A DNA stretch of 11,151 nt from AC-32 sp036522595 (GCA_036522595.1 DATDFL010000061.1:1-11151), one strand, 5' to 3'; shown: positions 1 through 6,860, counted from the stretch's first letter. The notes: generated from the letters alone by a model not told the origin. Numbers and translations: made by a program.

Positions 1-1
1 G

Positions 2-259
2 GTGAGGAAGACGATCGTCGACCGCGCGGCGGACTTCGTCCTCGCCGTCGAGCGCGTGTTCGGCCAGCGTCCGCGGGTGCTCGACGGCTCCCGCGCGGTG
101 CAGCTCGGCGACGTGCGCCTGTCGCTCGAAGCGGGTGAGCGCGAGCTCTGCGTCATCCGCATGCACGGCGCACTCGAGGAGTACCTCGCGGTGATCGAGG
201 TGCGCGGCGACATCGAGGTGCCGCTGCTGAAGGCGAAGGAGCTGCTCGACCATGCGTGA
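2..259 (+). CDS. Uncharacterised small protein upstream of gatB, possibly 5'-truncated
   Basis: I do not recognise this 85-residue product. The frame is open to the left edge of the window, so the GTG at position 2 may be the true start or an internal codon of a longer gene. The predicted protein is soluble and acidic, with no signal peptide, membrane segment or Cys cluster. It begins with a basic and hydrophobic stretch (IVDRAADFVLAVERVFG) and continues in an alternating hydrophobic pattern suggestive of a small alpha/beta fold (VRLSLEAGERELCVIRMHG, then YLAVIEVRGDIEVPLL). Its last codons overlap the gatB start by 8 bp (ATGCGTGA), and the gatB Shine-Dalgarno AAGGAG lies inside it at 236-241, so the two are probably co-transcribed and translationally coupled. 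Many bacteria have gatA directly before gatB; this sequence does not resemble the GatA or GatC C-terminus. Real coding status is likely from the GC3 bias and coupling. Function is unknown. Confidence 0.6.
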   Translation: MRKTIVDRAADFVLAVERVFGQRPRVLDGSRAVQLGDVRLSLEAGERELCVIRMHGALEEYLAVIEVRGDIEVPLLKAKELLDHA

Positions 260-1655
260 CTGGGAGCCCGTCATCGGCCTCGAGATCCACGTCCAGCTGA
301 AGACGAAGACGAAGATGTTCTGTCGCTGCGAGAACACGTTCGGCGGCGAGCCGAACACGCGCACGTGTCCCGTCTGTCTCGCGCATCCCGGTGCGCTGCC
401 GGTGCCGAACGAGCGCGCGATCGACTGGACGATCAAGCTCGGGCTCGCGCTCGGATGCACGATCGCCGAGCGCGCGATCTTCCACCGCAAGAACTACTTC
501 TACCCGGACAACCCGAAGGGCTACCAGATCTCGCAGTACGACGAGCCGCTCTGCGTGGACGGCCGCGTGGTCGTTCCCGGGCCGGACGGCGACAGCGAGG
601 TCGGGATCGTCCGCGCGCATCTGGAGGAGGACGCGGCGAAGACCGTCCACGTCGGGGGTGCCGAGGGACGGATCCACGGCGCCGAAAGCTCGCTGGTCGA
701 CTTCAACCGGGCGGGGACGCCGCTGGTCGAGATCGTGACCGCGCCGGACCTCCGCTCCGCCGAGCAGGCGAAGCGCTTCCTGCAGCTCCTGCGGCAGACC
801 GTGGTCGAGCTGGGGATCTCCGACGCGGAGATGGAGAAGGGGTCGATGCGCTTCGACGTGAACGTCTCGGTCCGCGAGGCGGGGGAGACCGCGTTTCGGA
901 CTCGCACCGAGCTGAAGAACATGAACTCCTTCAATTTCGCCGCGAAGGGGATCGAGCGGGAGATCCGGCGCCAGGTCGAGATCTACGAGTCGGGCGGCAC
1001 GGTCGACCAGGAGACACTGCATTTCGACCCCGGCAACGAGGCGGCGCCGCCGTTGCGCTCGAAGGAGGAGGCCCAGGACTACCGGTACTTCCCGGAGCCG
1101 GATCTCGTGCCCCTCGAGCCCGACCGCGAGCTGGTCAAGCGGCTGCGCGGCGAGCTGCCCGAGTCTCCAGCGGAGCGGATCCGGCGCCTCGAGGCGGAGG
1201 TCGGCTTCACGCTGGCCGAAGGTCTCGTGACGAGTGGGCGCGACGAGCTCTACTCGCGGATCCCGGGCGAGCGCGAGCCGGTCGCGAACGTCGTGATGAA
1301 CGAGCTCGCGGCGACCGGGATCGACCCGGCTGCCGTCAACGCGGAGGAGCTCGGCAAGGTGATCGCGGCGCGGGGCGACATTCCGCGCGCGGCCTTCACC
1401 GAGGCGCTCGCGGCGAGCGGGTCGAAGGGGTTCTCGGCGGAGCGGTACCTGGCGGAGGCGGCGATTGCGGACGTGAGCGAGCTCGACCCGGTGATCGACC
1501 GGATCCTCGGTGAGAACCAGCCGCAGGTCGATGCATACCGCGGGGGCAAGGAAGGGCTGCTCGGATTCTTCGTCGGGCAGGTGATGAAGGAGACGGGCGG
1601 CAAGGCGAACCCGAAAGTCGTCAACGACCGGGTGCGCGAGAAGCTGAACGCCTGA
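252..1655 (+). CDS. gatB: Asp-tRNA(Asn)/Glu-tRNA(Gln) amidotransferase subunit B
   Basis: GatB is the kinase and tRNA-binding subunit of the GatCAB amidotransferase. It phosphorylates the side chain of Asp or Glu mischarged on tRNA(Asn) or tRNA(Gln) before transamidation, in the cytoplasm. The 467-residue length is normal for the family. The N-terminal signature is intact (IGLEIHVQLKTKTKMF, then PNTRTCPVCLAHPGALPV), as are RKNYFYPDNPKGYQISQYD, GTPLVEIV, the KNMNSF segment and DYRYFPEPDL. Cysteines 24, 26, 39 and 42 form the four-Cys zinc site seen in one GatB subtype. The C-terminal third is the helical plus YqeY-like tRNA-binding tail, ending near GKANPKVVNDRVREKLNA. The ATG is preceded by AAGGAG at 236-241 with a 10-nt spacer and overlaps the upstream ORF by 8 bp. 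The window also carries an AspRS of non-discriminating type, which points to Asp-tRNA(Asn) as one substrate. Assignment is near certain. Confidence 0.97.
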   Translation: MRDWEPVIGLEIHVQLKTKTKMFCRCENTFGGEPNTRTCPVCLAHPGALPVPNERAIDWTIKLGLALGCTIAERAIFHRKNYFYPDNPKGYQISQYDEPLCVDGRVVVPGPDGDSEVGIVRAHLEEDAAKTVHVGGAEGRIHGAESSLVDFNRAGTPLVEIVTAPDLRSAEQAKRFLQLLRQTVVELGISDAEMEKGSMRFDVNVSVREAGETAFRTRTELKNMNSFNFAAKGIEREIRRQVEIYESGGTVDQETLHFDPGNEAAPPLRSKEEAQDYRYFPEPDLVPLEPDRELVKRLRGELPESPAERIRRLEAEVGFTLAEGLVTSGRDELYSRIPGEREPVANVVMNELAATGIDPAAVNAEELGKVIAARGDIPRAAFTEALAASGSKGFSAERYLAEAAIADVSELDPVIDRILGENQPQVDAYRGGKEGLLGFFVGQVMKETGGKANPKVVNDRVREKLNA

Positions 1656-1686
1656 GGTCCGCGCCGAGGGCGGGACCCATCCCAAA

Positions 1687-1704
1687 CCCCCTCCCACCCG
1701 GGGG
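1687..1704 (+). terminator. Weak terminator-like hairpin after gatB
   Basis: About 30 bases after the gatB stop, five C (1687-1691) can pair with five G (1700-1704) around an 8-base loop. AAAA follows rather than a T tract, so this is not a canonical Rho-independent terminator. A U-less, I-shaped terminator of the kind proposed for actinobacteria is possible. The call rests on position and pairing only. Confidence 0.3.
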
Positions 1705-1731
1705 AAAATCGAGGTTAGCGGCCAAACCCGC

Positions 1732-1791
1732 ACGCGTTTGTGACGCGTTCGCGCCGGCTTTGTGAATCTTCCTCCACAGGCCGCGCCGGCT
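1732..1791 (+). repeat. Short phased repeats in the gatB-M23 peptidase spacer
   Basis: The 233-bp spacer 1656-1888 holds two pairs of direct repeats. ACGCGT (itself palindromic) occurs at 1732-1737 and 1743-1748, an 11-bp period, close to one helical turn. CGCGCCGGCT occurs at 1750-1759 and 1782-1791, a 32-bp period, close to three turns. The spacing could suit a DNA-binding protein upstream of the secreted peptidoglycan hydrolase gene, but no known operator is recognised. I found no convincing -35/-10 pair and no intact c-di-AMP (ydaO) riboswitch signature in the spacer. Confidence 0.45.
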
Positions 1792-1888
1792 GCGAACGGG
1801 AACCGATCCGTCGCCCGTACTGACTCATTGCCGTGCATGAGCGTCTAAGTTCAAGTCAATACGACTTCCATCCGAAAACAGGATTGGT

Positions 1889-2755
1889 ATGCGTGCCTGC
1901 CGCCTCAGGTTTGCTGCTCTTTTGCTCGTCGTCGCTGCGCTTGTCTTCGCGCCCGCAGCGGCGGCCTCCGGTAACGCCGGAATCGCCGCTCTGCAGGTCG
2001 CCCTTCGCGCACGCGGGCTCTACGCCGGCACGATTGACGGGGTCACCGGCCCGGCAACCGCGGCCGCGGTCAAGCGCTTCCAGCACCGCACGGGGCTCGC
2101 CGAAACCGGAATCTCGGACGCCCGCACCCGCCGCGCGCTCGGCCGCTACGGCAGCCACCTGCTCGGCAGCCGCCCACTGACCCGAGGCGCAGCCGGCTGG
2201 GACGTTGCCGCCCTCCAGTTCCTGCTCGCGTGGCACGGCTTTCCGTCGTCGACGATCGACGGCGGCCTCGGCATGCACACGGAGAAAGCGCTCAGAGGCT
2301 TCCAGCGGTGGGCCGGCCTCTCGGTGGACGGCGTCGCCGGCGTCACGACGATCGCCGCGCTCCGCAGGCCCCCGGCGACGTGCCCGATCTCCCTGGCCTG
2401 GCCGCTCCAGGCGCCGATCGGGGATTCGTTCGGCCCCCGCGGGAACCGGTTCCACGCCGGCCTCGACCTGATCGCGCCCCGGGGCACGCCGATCCAGGCA
2501 GCGGCGTCGGGCCGCGTCGTTTCCGCCGGCTTCGCGAGCGGCGGCTGGGGCAAGCTCGTCGTCGTCCTCCACAGCGACGGCGTCCGCACGCTCTACGCCC
2601 ACCTCTCGAAGATCGAGGTCCGGCGCGGCATGCTGGTCGACACTGGCACTCGCCTTGGTCTCGTCGGCTCGACGGGTGACGCCACCGGCCCGCACCTCCA
2701 CTTCGAGGTCCGGCTCCGCGGCGCGGCGGTCGACCCAACCAGCGCGCTGCCCTAA
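1889..2755 (+). CDS. Secreted M23 (LytM-type) metallopeptidase with two peptidoglycan-binding domains
   Basis: This 288-residue protein should be exported and cleave peptidoglycan cross-bridges or stem peptides. Residues 1-27 form a signal peptide (Arg-rich start, a hydrophobic core of Leu/Ala/Val, then an AAAAS cleavage region). Two PG_binding_1 repeats follow at about 30-85 and 100-158, each with the typical LQ...G...DG..G..T..A...FQ pattern (ALQVALRARGLYAGTIDGVTG; ALQFLLAWHGFPSSTIDGGLG). The M23 domain covers about 172-285. Its zinc ligands H189 and D193 are in RFHAGLDL and H271 is in GPHLHFEV; H238 (YAHLS) and H269 are the catalytic histidines. All are present, so an active enzyme is expected. 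The ATG has only a poor ribosome site (AGGA at 1880-1883), and the next gene starts 26 bp after the stop. The exact physiological substrate cannot be told from sequence. Confidence 0.93.
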   Translation: MRACRLRFAALLLVVAALVFAPAAAASGNAGIAALQVALRARGLYAGTIDGVTGPATAAAVKRFQHRTGLAETGISDARTRRALGRYGSHLLGSRPLTRGAAGWDVAALQFLLAWHGFPSSTIDGGLGMHTEKALRGFQRWAGLSVDGVAGVTTIAALRRPPATCPISLAWPLQAPIGDSFGPRGNRFHAGLDLIAPRGTPIQAAASGRVVSAGFASGGWGKLVVVLHSDGVRTLYAHLSKIEVRRGMLVDTGTRLGLVGSTGDATGPHLHFEVRLRGAAVDPTSALP

Positions 2756-2781
2756 CCGGTCCCGGTAGTACTCTCGGGAGC

Positions 2782-3930
2782 GTGTTGGAGAAGCGCTACC
2801 TGATGACGCCCGGCCCGACCCCGGCACCGCCCGAGGTGCTCGCGGCAATCGCGCAGCCCGTGATCCACCACCGAGGGCCCGACTACAAGAAGCTTTACGC
2901 CGAATGCCTCGGACGCCTGCGCGAGGTCTTCCGCACCGATGCCGAGGTGCTCCTCTTCGGCGCTTCCGGCACCGGCGCGATGGAGTCTGCCGTCGCGAAC
3001 CTCTGCTCACCCGATGAGCCCGTGCTCGTCGTCTCCGCTGGCTACTTCGGCGAGCGTTGGACGAAGCTGGCGCGGGCCTACGGCGCCGAAGTCGACCACC
3101 TCCGGTATGCCTGGGGCGAGATCCCATCTCCCGACGATGTCGCCGAGCGTCTGAGCGAGCGCTCCGCCACGACGGTCTTCCTGACGCAATCCGAGACGTC
3201 GACCGGTGTCGTCGCCGATCTCCAGCCGCTGGCAGCGGCCGCCCACGACGCCGGCGCGCTCAGCGTCGTCGACGCGATCTCGAGCCTCGGCGCCGTTCCG
3301 CTCGAGACCGAGGCATGGGGAATCGACGTGGTCGCCGCGGGCGCGCAGAAGGCGCTGATGACGCCGCCCGGCCTGGCTATGGTCTCCGCTTCCGAGGCGG
3401 CCTGGCAGAAGAGCGCAACCGCGACCTCCCCGAGCTTCTACTTCGACTGGGAGATCACGCGGAAGGGCCAGTCGACCCTCGACGCCCCGGTCACGCCGCC
3501 CGTCTCGCTCGTCGCCGGACTGAACGTCGCGCTCGGGCTGATCCTCGACCAGGGCCTCGACGCGGCCTTCGAGCGCCACGTCCGCCTCGGCCGCGCCTGC
3601 CGCGAAGGCGTCAAGGCGATGGGCCTCGAGCTCTTCTCGCCCGACGACGACAGCTCGGCGGTCGTCACCGCCGTTCGCGCTCCCGAGGGGATCGACTCCG
3701 ACGAGCTCGTGCTGCTCCTCCGCGATCGCCACGGCGTCACGCTCGCGCCGGGCCAGGGCGAGCTGAAGGGGAGGATCTTCCGCATCGGCCACATCGGCTA
3801 CTACGACGTCTTCGACATCACCACCGCGCTGGCAGCGGTCGAGCTGGCGCTTGTCGAGCTCGGCGCCGACGTCGAGCGCGGCGTCGCCGTCACCCGCGCG
3901 CTCGAGGCGTTCGAGCACACACCCGTTTGA
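2782..3930 (+). CDS. Class V PLP aminotransferase, likely phosphoserine or serine/alanine-glyoxylate transaminase
   Basis: A fold-type I PLP aminotransferase of class V, 382 residues, in the SPT/AGXT-like branch that begins with the TPGPTP signature (residues 9-14). Visible active-site features are the cofactor-binding SGTGAMESAV (62-71), SETSTG (137-142), the PLP-pyridine Asp in VVDAISSLGA (D164) and the Schiff-base Lys K190 in GAQKALMTPPG. The conserved C-terminal part reads GQGELKGRIFRIGHIGYYD. GTG at 2782 is chosen because it keeps the usual short lead before RYLMTPGPTP; TTG at 2785 is an equally good alternative and GGGAG lies just upstream (2776-2780). The gene is coupled to serA by a 4-bp TTGA overlap. 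Pairing of a class V enzyme of this branch with serA suggests it supplies the serine-pathway transamination (3-phosphohydroxypyruvate to phosphoserine) or a serine-glyoxylate/pyruvate reaction. The family assignment is firm; the substrate is inference from context. Confidence 0.88.
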   Translation: MLEKRYLMTPGPTPAPPEVLAAIAQPVIHHRGPDYKKLYAECLGRLREVFRTDAEVLLFGASGTGAMESAVANLCSPDEPVLVVSAGYFGERWTKLARAYGAEVDHLRYAWGEIPSPDDVAERLSERSATTVFLTQSETSTGVVADLQPLAAAAHDAGALSVVDAISSLGAVPLETEAWGIDVVAAGAQKALMTPPGLAMVSASEAAWQKSATATSPSFYFDWEITRKGQSTLDAPVTPPVSLVAGLNVALGLILDQGLDAAFERHVRLGRACREGVKAMGLELFSPDDDSSAVVTAVRAPEGIDSDELVLLLRDRHGVTLAPGQGELKGRIFRIGHIGYYDVFDITTALAAVELALVELGADVERGVAVTRALEAFEHTPV

Positions 3931-5507
3931 ACCGGCCGCGAGTCCTCGTTCGAGAATCGATCGCGGAGGCGGGAATCGACTTTCTCCGCGAGCGCTTCGA
4001 CGTCGACGTCGACGCGAACGGCGATCTCGACGCGAAGATCGGCGGCTACGACGCGATCGTGATCCGCTCGGCGACGAAGCTGACCGCGGACGTGCTCGAG
4101 CGCGCCGAGCGCCTCAAGGTGATCGGCCGTGCGGGAGTGGGGGTGGACAATGTCGACGTCGACGCGGCTACGCGCCGCGGGATCGTCGTCGCGAATGCGC
4201 CCGAGTCGACGGTCACCTCGGCGGCGGAGCACACGATCGGCCTCCTGGTCGCGCTGGCGCGCAACATCCCGCAGGCCCACGCTGCGCTCAAGCAGGGCCG
4301 GTGGGAGCGCTCGACCTGGGGCGGGATCGAGCTCGAAGGCAAGACGCTGGGCGTCCTCGGCTTCGGCCGCATCGGCCAGCAGGTCGCCCGCCGCGCGCTC
4401 GGCCTCGGGATGCGCGTCGTGGCCTTCGACCCGTTCGTCGCGAAGGAGCGCTTCCGCGAGCTCGGCGTCGAGCGCGGCGAGACTCCGGACGGCGTCCTGC
4501 GCGCCGCCGAGTTCCTGACGCTCCACCTCCCGCTGACCGGCGAGACCCGCGGCTTCCTCGACCGCAACGCGATCGACAAGCTTCCCGAGGGCGCGCGCGT
4601 GATCAACGCCGCCCGCGGCGAGCTCGTCGACGAGGATGCGCTCGCCGAGGCGCTCCGCTCGGGCCGCATCGCCGCCGCCGCGCTCGACGTCTACTGCGAG
4701 GAGCCGTACTCGGGCCCGCTGCTGGAGCTGGACAACGTCGTTGCGACCCCGCACCTCGCCGCCTCGACCGAGGAGGCCCAGGATCGGGCCGGCGTGATCG
4801 TCGCGGAGCAGGTCGCCGCCGCCCTCGAGGGAGCCGTGGTCACGAACGCCGTCAACATCCCCGCGATCCGCGCCGAGGACCTCGAGCTGCTCGGGCCGTA
4901 CATCCCGCTCGCTGCGAAGCTCGGCCGGCTCGCGCTGGACCTGGCCGAAGGCCGCGCCGAGCGAATCACGCTTTCGTACTACGGCGCGCTCGCCGGCTAC
5001 GACACGCGCCTCCTGACCGTCGCCGCGCTGAACGGCGCCTTTCAGGGCCGCTCCGAGCAACCGGTCAACTACGTCAACGCCCCGGTGATCGCCGCGGAGC
5101 GCGGGATCGAGGTGCTCGAGGAGAGCCGCCGGGCGAGCCGCGACTTCACGAACCTCGTCCGCGTCGAGGTGCGCTCGAACGGCGACCAGGTGCGAGTCGC
5201 CGGCACGACCATCGGCAACGACAACCGCCAGTGGCTCGTCAGCGCGCTCGGGTTCGAGCTCGAGATGGAGCTCGCGCCGCTGATGGTCTTCTTCCGCTAC
5301 GACGACGTCCCGGGCGTGATCGGCCGCGTGGGGACGCTCTTCGGCGAAGCAGGCGTGAACATCGCGAACATGGCCGTTTCCCGCACGAACCGCGGCGGCA
5401 AGGCGCTGATGGCGCTCTCGATCGACAACGACCCGCCGCGCGACCTCGTCGAGACCGCGCGCGCGCAGGGCTTCGACGATGCGTTCGTGATCTCGCTCAG
5501 GGCGTAA
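3927..5507 (+). CDS. serA: D-3-phosphoglycerate dehydrogenase, long ACT-domain type
   Basis: SerA oxidises 3-phosphoglycerate to 3-phosphohydroxypyruvate with NAD+, the first step of serine synthesis. At 526 residues it is the long (type 1) form. The order is: substrate-binding part 1-95, Rossmann domain with GFGRIG (145-150) and the acidic D168 that selects NAD, substrate domain return to about 310, intervening ASB-like domain about 315-450, and a C-terminal ACT domain about 453-526 (RYDDVPGVIGRVGTLFGEAG...). Catalytic residues R230 (NAARGELVDE), E259 (CEEP) and H276 (TPHLAAST) are all present. The start is a TTG whose last two bases lie in the TGA of the preceding gene. No other start exists before residue 65, which would delete the conserved N-terminus, so TTG with translational re-initiation is almost forced. 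No Shine-Dalgarno is seen. The ACT domain suggests serine feedback inhibition, as known for the family. Confidence 0.96.
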   Translation: MNRPRVLVRESIAEAGIDFLRERFDVDVDANGDLDAKIGGYDAIVIRSATKLTADVLERAERLKVIGRAGVGVDNVDVDAATRRGIVVANAPESTVTSAAEHTIGLLVALARNIPQAHAALKQGRWERSTWGGIELEGKTLGVLGFGRIGQQVARRALGLGMRVVAFDPFVAKERFRELGVERGETPDGVLRAAEFLTLHLPLTGETRGFLDRNAIDKLPEGARVINAARGELVDEDALAEALRSGRIAAAALDVYCEEPYSGPLLELDNVVATPHLAASTEEAQDRAGVIVAEQVAAALEGAVVTNAVNIPAIRAEDLELLGPYIPLAAKLGRLALDLAEGRAERITLSYYGALAGYDTRLLTVAALNGAFQGRSEQPVNYVNAPVIAAERGIEVLEESRRASRDFTNLVRVEVRSNGDQVRVAGTTIGNDNRQWLVSALGFELEMELAPLMVFFRYDDVPGVIGRVGTLFGEAGVNIANMAVSRTNRGGKALMALSIDNDPPRDLVETARAQGFDDAFVISLRA

Positions 5508-6699
5508 GGCGACTCCGGTCACGCGGGAAGAGCGTCGTCTCGCGCACGTTCTTGGCGCCGACAAGCCGCGCCGTCCAGCGCTCGAGCCCTAACGCGAAAC
5601 CGCCGTGCGGCGGCATCCCGTACCTGAACGCCTGCAGGTAGCCCTCGTACGGCTCGGTGTCGCCGCCGAGGGCGGCCACGTAATCCTCGTAGCGGTGCAG
5701 CCGCTGGCCGCCGGTGACGATCTCCATCCCGCGAAAGAGCAGGTCGAACGAGTTCGTGAACTCCGGCCGCCCCGGCTCAGGGTGCGTGTAGAAGGGCCGC
5801 TTCGATGCCGGGAAGCCGGTGACGAACAGCCACTCGCCGTGCTCCTCACAGAGCCGCCGCTCGTCCGCGGGCGCCAGGTCGACGTCGTCGACGCCGGTGT
5901 CCTCGAAGTGCACCCACGGGATGTCGGCGGGCACTTCGGGCACGGCTGCGCCTGTTCGTTCGCGCACCGACTCCGCCATCCCTGACACCGCCTCGCGGAC
6001 GAAGGCCATCACGTCGAAGTGATCGCTGATGAACCCGACCTCCGCGTCGAGCGAGGTGTACTCGGCGAGGTGGCGGCCGGTCTCGTGCGGCTCGGCCCGA
6101 AACACGGGCCCGACCTCGTAGACCCGTTCGAAGACACCGACCATCGTCTGCTTGTAGAGCTGTGGGCTCTGCGCCAGGAACGCAGACCGGCCGAAGTAGT
6201 CGAGCGTGAAGAGATTCGCGCCGGTCTCCGTGGCGGAGCCGACGATCTTGGGTGTCGAGATCTCCACGAAGCCGAGCCCGTCGAGGGCCCGCCGAAAGCC
6301 GGCCAGCGACGCCGCCGCGATCTGGAACTTCGCTCGTTCGCTCGGGTGGCGGAGCGCCACGGGAGCGTTGTCGAGGATCGTCGGCAGCGTCTCCTTCAGC
6401 ACCGGGCGGCGAAGCTCCACGGGCGGCGGCTCCGAGGGCTCCGAGATCACGCGGAAGCTCGGTTCCTGGAGCTCGACGCCGCCCGGGGCCTGCTCGGCCG
6501 CCACTGCAAGCCCGTCCACCTCGACCACGGTCTCGGACTGCAGGTCGAGCGAGCCGTCGACGACGGCCTGAGCGAGACCGGCGCGGTCGCGAAGGAGCAC
6601 GAACGAGACGGCGCCGAGCTCGCGCTTCGCATGCAGCCAGCCGGCCAGAGTGACGCGCTCACCCACGTGGGCGGCAAGCTCCGTCGAGAGAACACGCAT
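5497..6699 (-). CDS. aspS: Aspartyl-tRNA synthetase, archaeal/AspRS2 type, predicted non-discriminating
   Basis: This class IIb synthetase charges tRNA with aspartate. It is the compact archaeal/AspRS2 type (400 residues), not the about 590-residue bacterial type with a GAD insertion. An N-terminal OB-fold anticodon-binding domain covers about 1-100. The catalytic core shows the motif 1 region at FVEISTPKIVGSATETGANLF, motif 2 FRAEPHETGRHLAEY, and motif 3 GFALGLERWTARLVG, ending in the usual FPRDRSRLTP. The residues that set tRNA(Asp) specificity in discriminating archaeal enzymes (Trp26 and Lys85 in Thermococcus kodakarensis numbering) align with H23 (AGWLHAKRELG) and P72 (QAPGGVEL); His and Pro are the non-discriminating pair. 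ATG 6699 is chosen over the upstream in-frame ATG at 6717 because a full Shine-Dalgarno sits at the correct distance before it. The 3' end overlaps serA by 11 bp. A T-box leader precedes it. Confidence 0.95.
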   Translation of the reverse strand: MRVLSTELAAHVGERVTLAGWLHAKRELGAVSFVLLRDRAGLAQAVVDGSLDLQSETVVEVDGLAVAAEQAPGGVELQEPSFRVISEPSEPPPVELRRPVLKETLPTILDNAPVALRHPSERAKFQIAAASLAGFRRALDGLGFVEISTPKIVGSATETGANLFTLDYFGRSAFLAQSPQLYKQTMVGVFERVYEVGPVFRAEPHETGRHLAEYTSLDAEVGFISDHFDVMAFVREAVSGMAESVRERTGAAVPEVPADIPWVHFEDTGVDDVDLAPADERRLCEEHGEWLFVTGFPASKRPFYTHPEPGRPEFTNSFDLLFRGMEIVTGGQRLHRYEDYVAALGGDTEPYEGYLQAFRYGMPPHGGFALGLERWTARLVGAKNVRETTLFPRDRSRLTP

Positions 6700-6701
6700 C
6701 G

Positions 6702-6714
6702 GGATCACCTCCTT
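6702..6714 (-). promoter_or_regulatory. Extended Shine-Dalgarno of aspS, sequestered by the T-box
   Basis: On the minus strand AAGGAGGTGATCC is complementary over 13 bases to the conserved 3' end of bacterial 16S rRNA (GGATCACCTCCTT read on the plus strand). GGAGG sits 8 nt before ATG 6699 and decides that start. The segment 6712-6706 can also pair with CGCCTCC at 6748-6742 in the leader, which would block ribosome access. Confidence 0.9.
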
Positions 6715-6855
6715 CACACAGTCGCCCTACCTGTGCGGGCGGGAGGCGTCCCCGCGGTGCCACCGCACTTCGCCGCCGAGGCGGCCTCGTTACGACCCGG
6801 TCACGGTGGTCGGCCGGACGGCTCGGCGGACGTCACCCCGCGTCGTCGCCGTCAG
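6702..6855 (-). promoter_or_regulatory. T-box riboswitch (translational type) controlling aspS
   Basis: The minus-strand leader holds the T-box core. GTGCGG (6768-6763), the 7-nt bulge TGGCACC (6762-6756), GCGGG (6755-6751), a 7-base loop, CCCGC (6743-6739) and CCGCAC (6738-6733) form two perfect flanking helices: the antisequestrator. TGGC would pair with the uncharged tRNA end GCCA, so the expected discriminator is G73, as in tRNA(Asp) and tRNA(Asn). The competing hairpin pairs CGCCTCC (6748-6742) with the Shine-Dalgarno GGAGGTG (6712-6706), and CGCACAG (6737-6731) with CTGTGTG (6722-6716); it uses the antisequestrator's 3' strands, so the two folds exclude each other. No poly-U terminator is present, so control should be on translation. 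A short stem at 6850-6825 (7 bp, one bulge) could be an ultrashort stem I, with Asp codon GAC at 6834-6832 as specifier candidate. That part is uncertain. CGAGG-CCG-CCTCG (6789-6777) may be an intermediate stem. Confidence 0.85.
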
Positions 6856-6860
6856 CTCAG

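Noticed and set aside
153..1838. Long minus-strand ORF opposite gatB
   Set aside because: It is Arg/Leu/Asp-rich low-information sequence of the kind produced antisense to GC3-biased genes, and gatB on the plus strand is unmistakable.
1656..1888. c-di-AMP (ydaO) riboswitch before the M23 peptidase
   Set aside because: GGGACCCA and GGGGGAAAATC resemble parts of the motif, and peptidoglycan hydrolases are common targets, but the conserved CAGCTAAC-type 3' segment is missing and the helices do not close.
1856..3127. Minus-strand ORF across the M23 gene and the class V aminotransferase
   Set aside because: It crosses two clear plus-strand genes and is Arg-rich without domains.
3801..5564. Long minus-strand ORF opposite serA
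   Set aside because: It shows the same shadow composition (repeated Arg, Val, Asp, Glu) with no recognisable domain; serA explains the region.
6702..6714. Fragment of a 16S rRNA 3' end on the plus strand
   Set aside because: GGATCACCTCCTT matches the 16S end but nothing before it resembles 16S. It is explained as the aspS Shine-Dalgarno on the minus strand.
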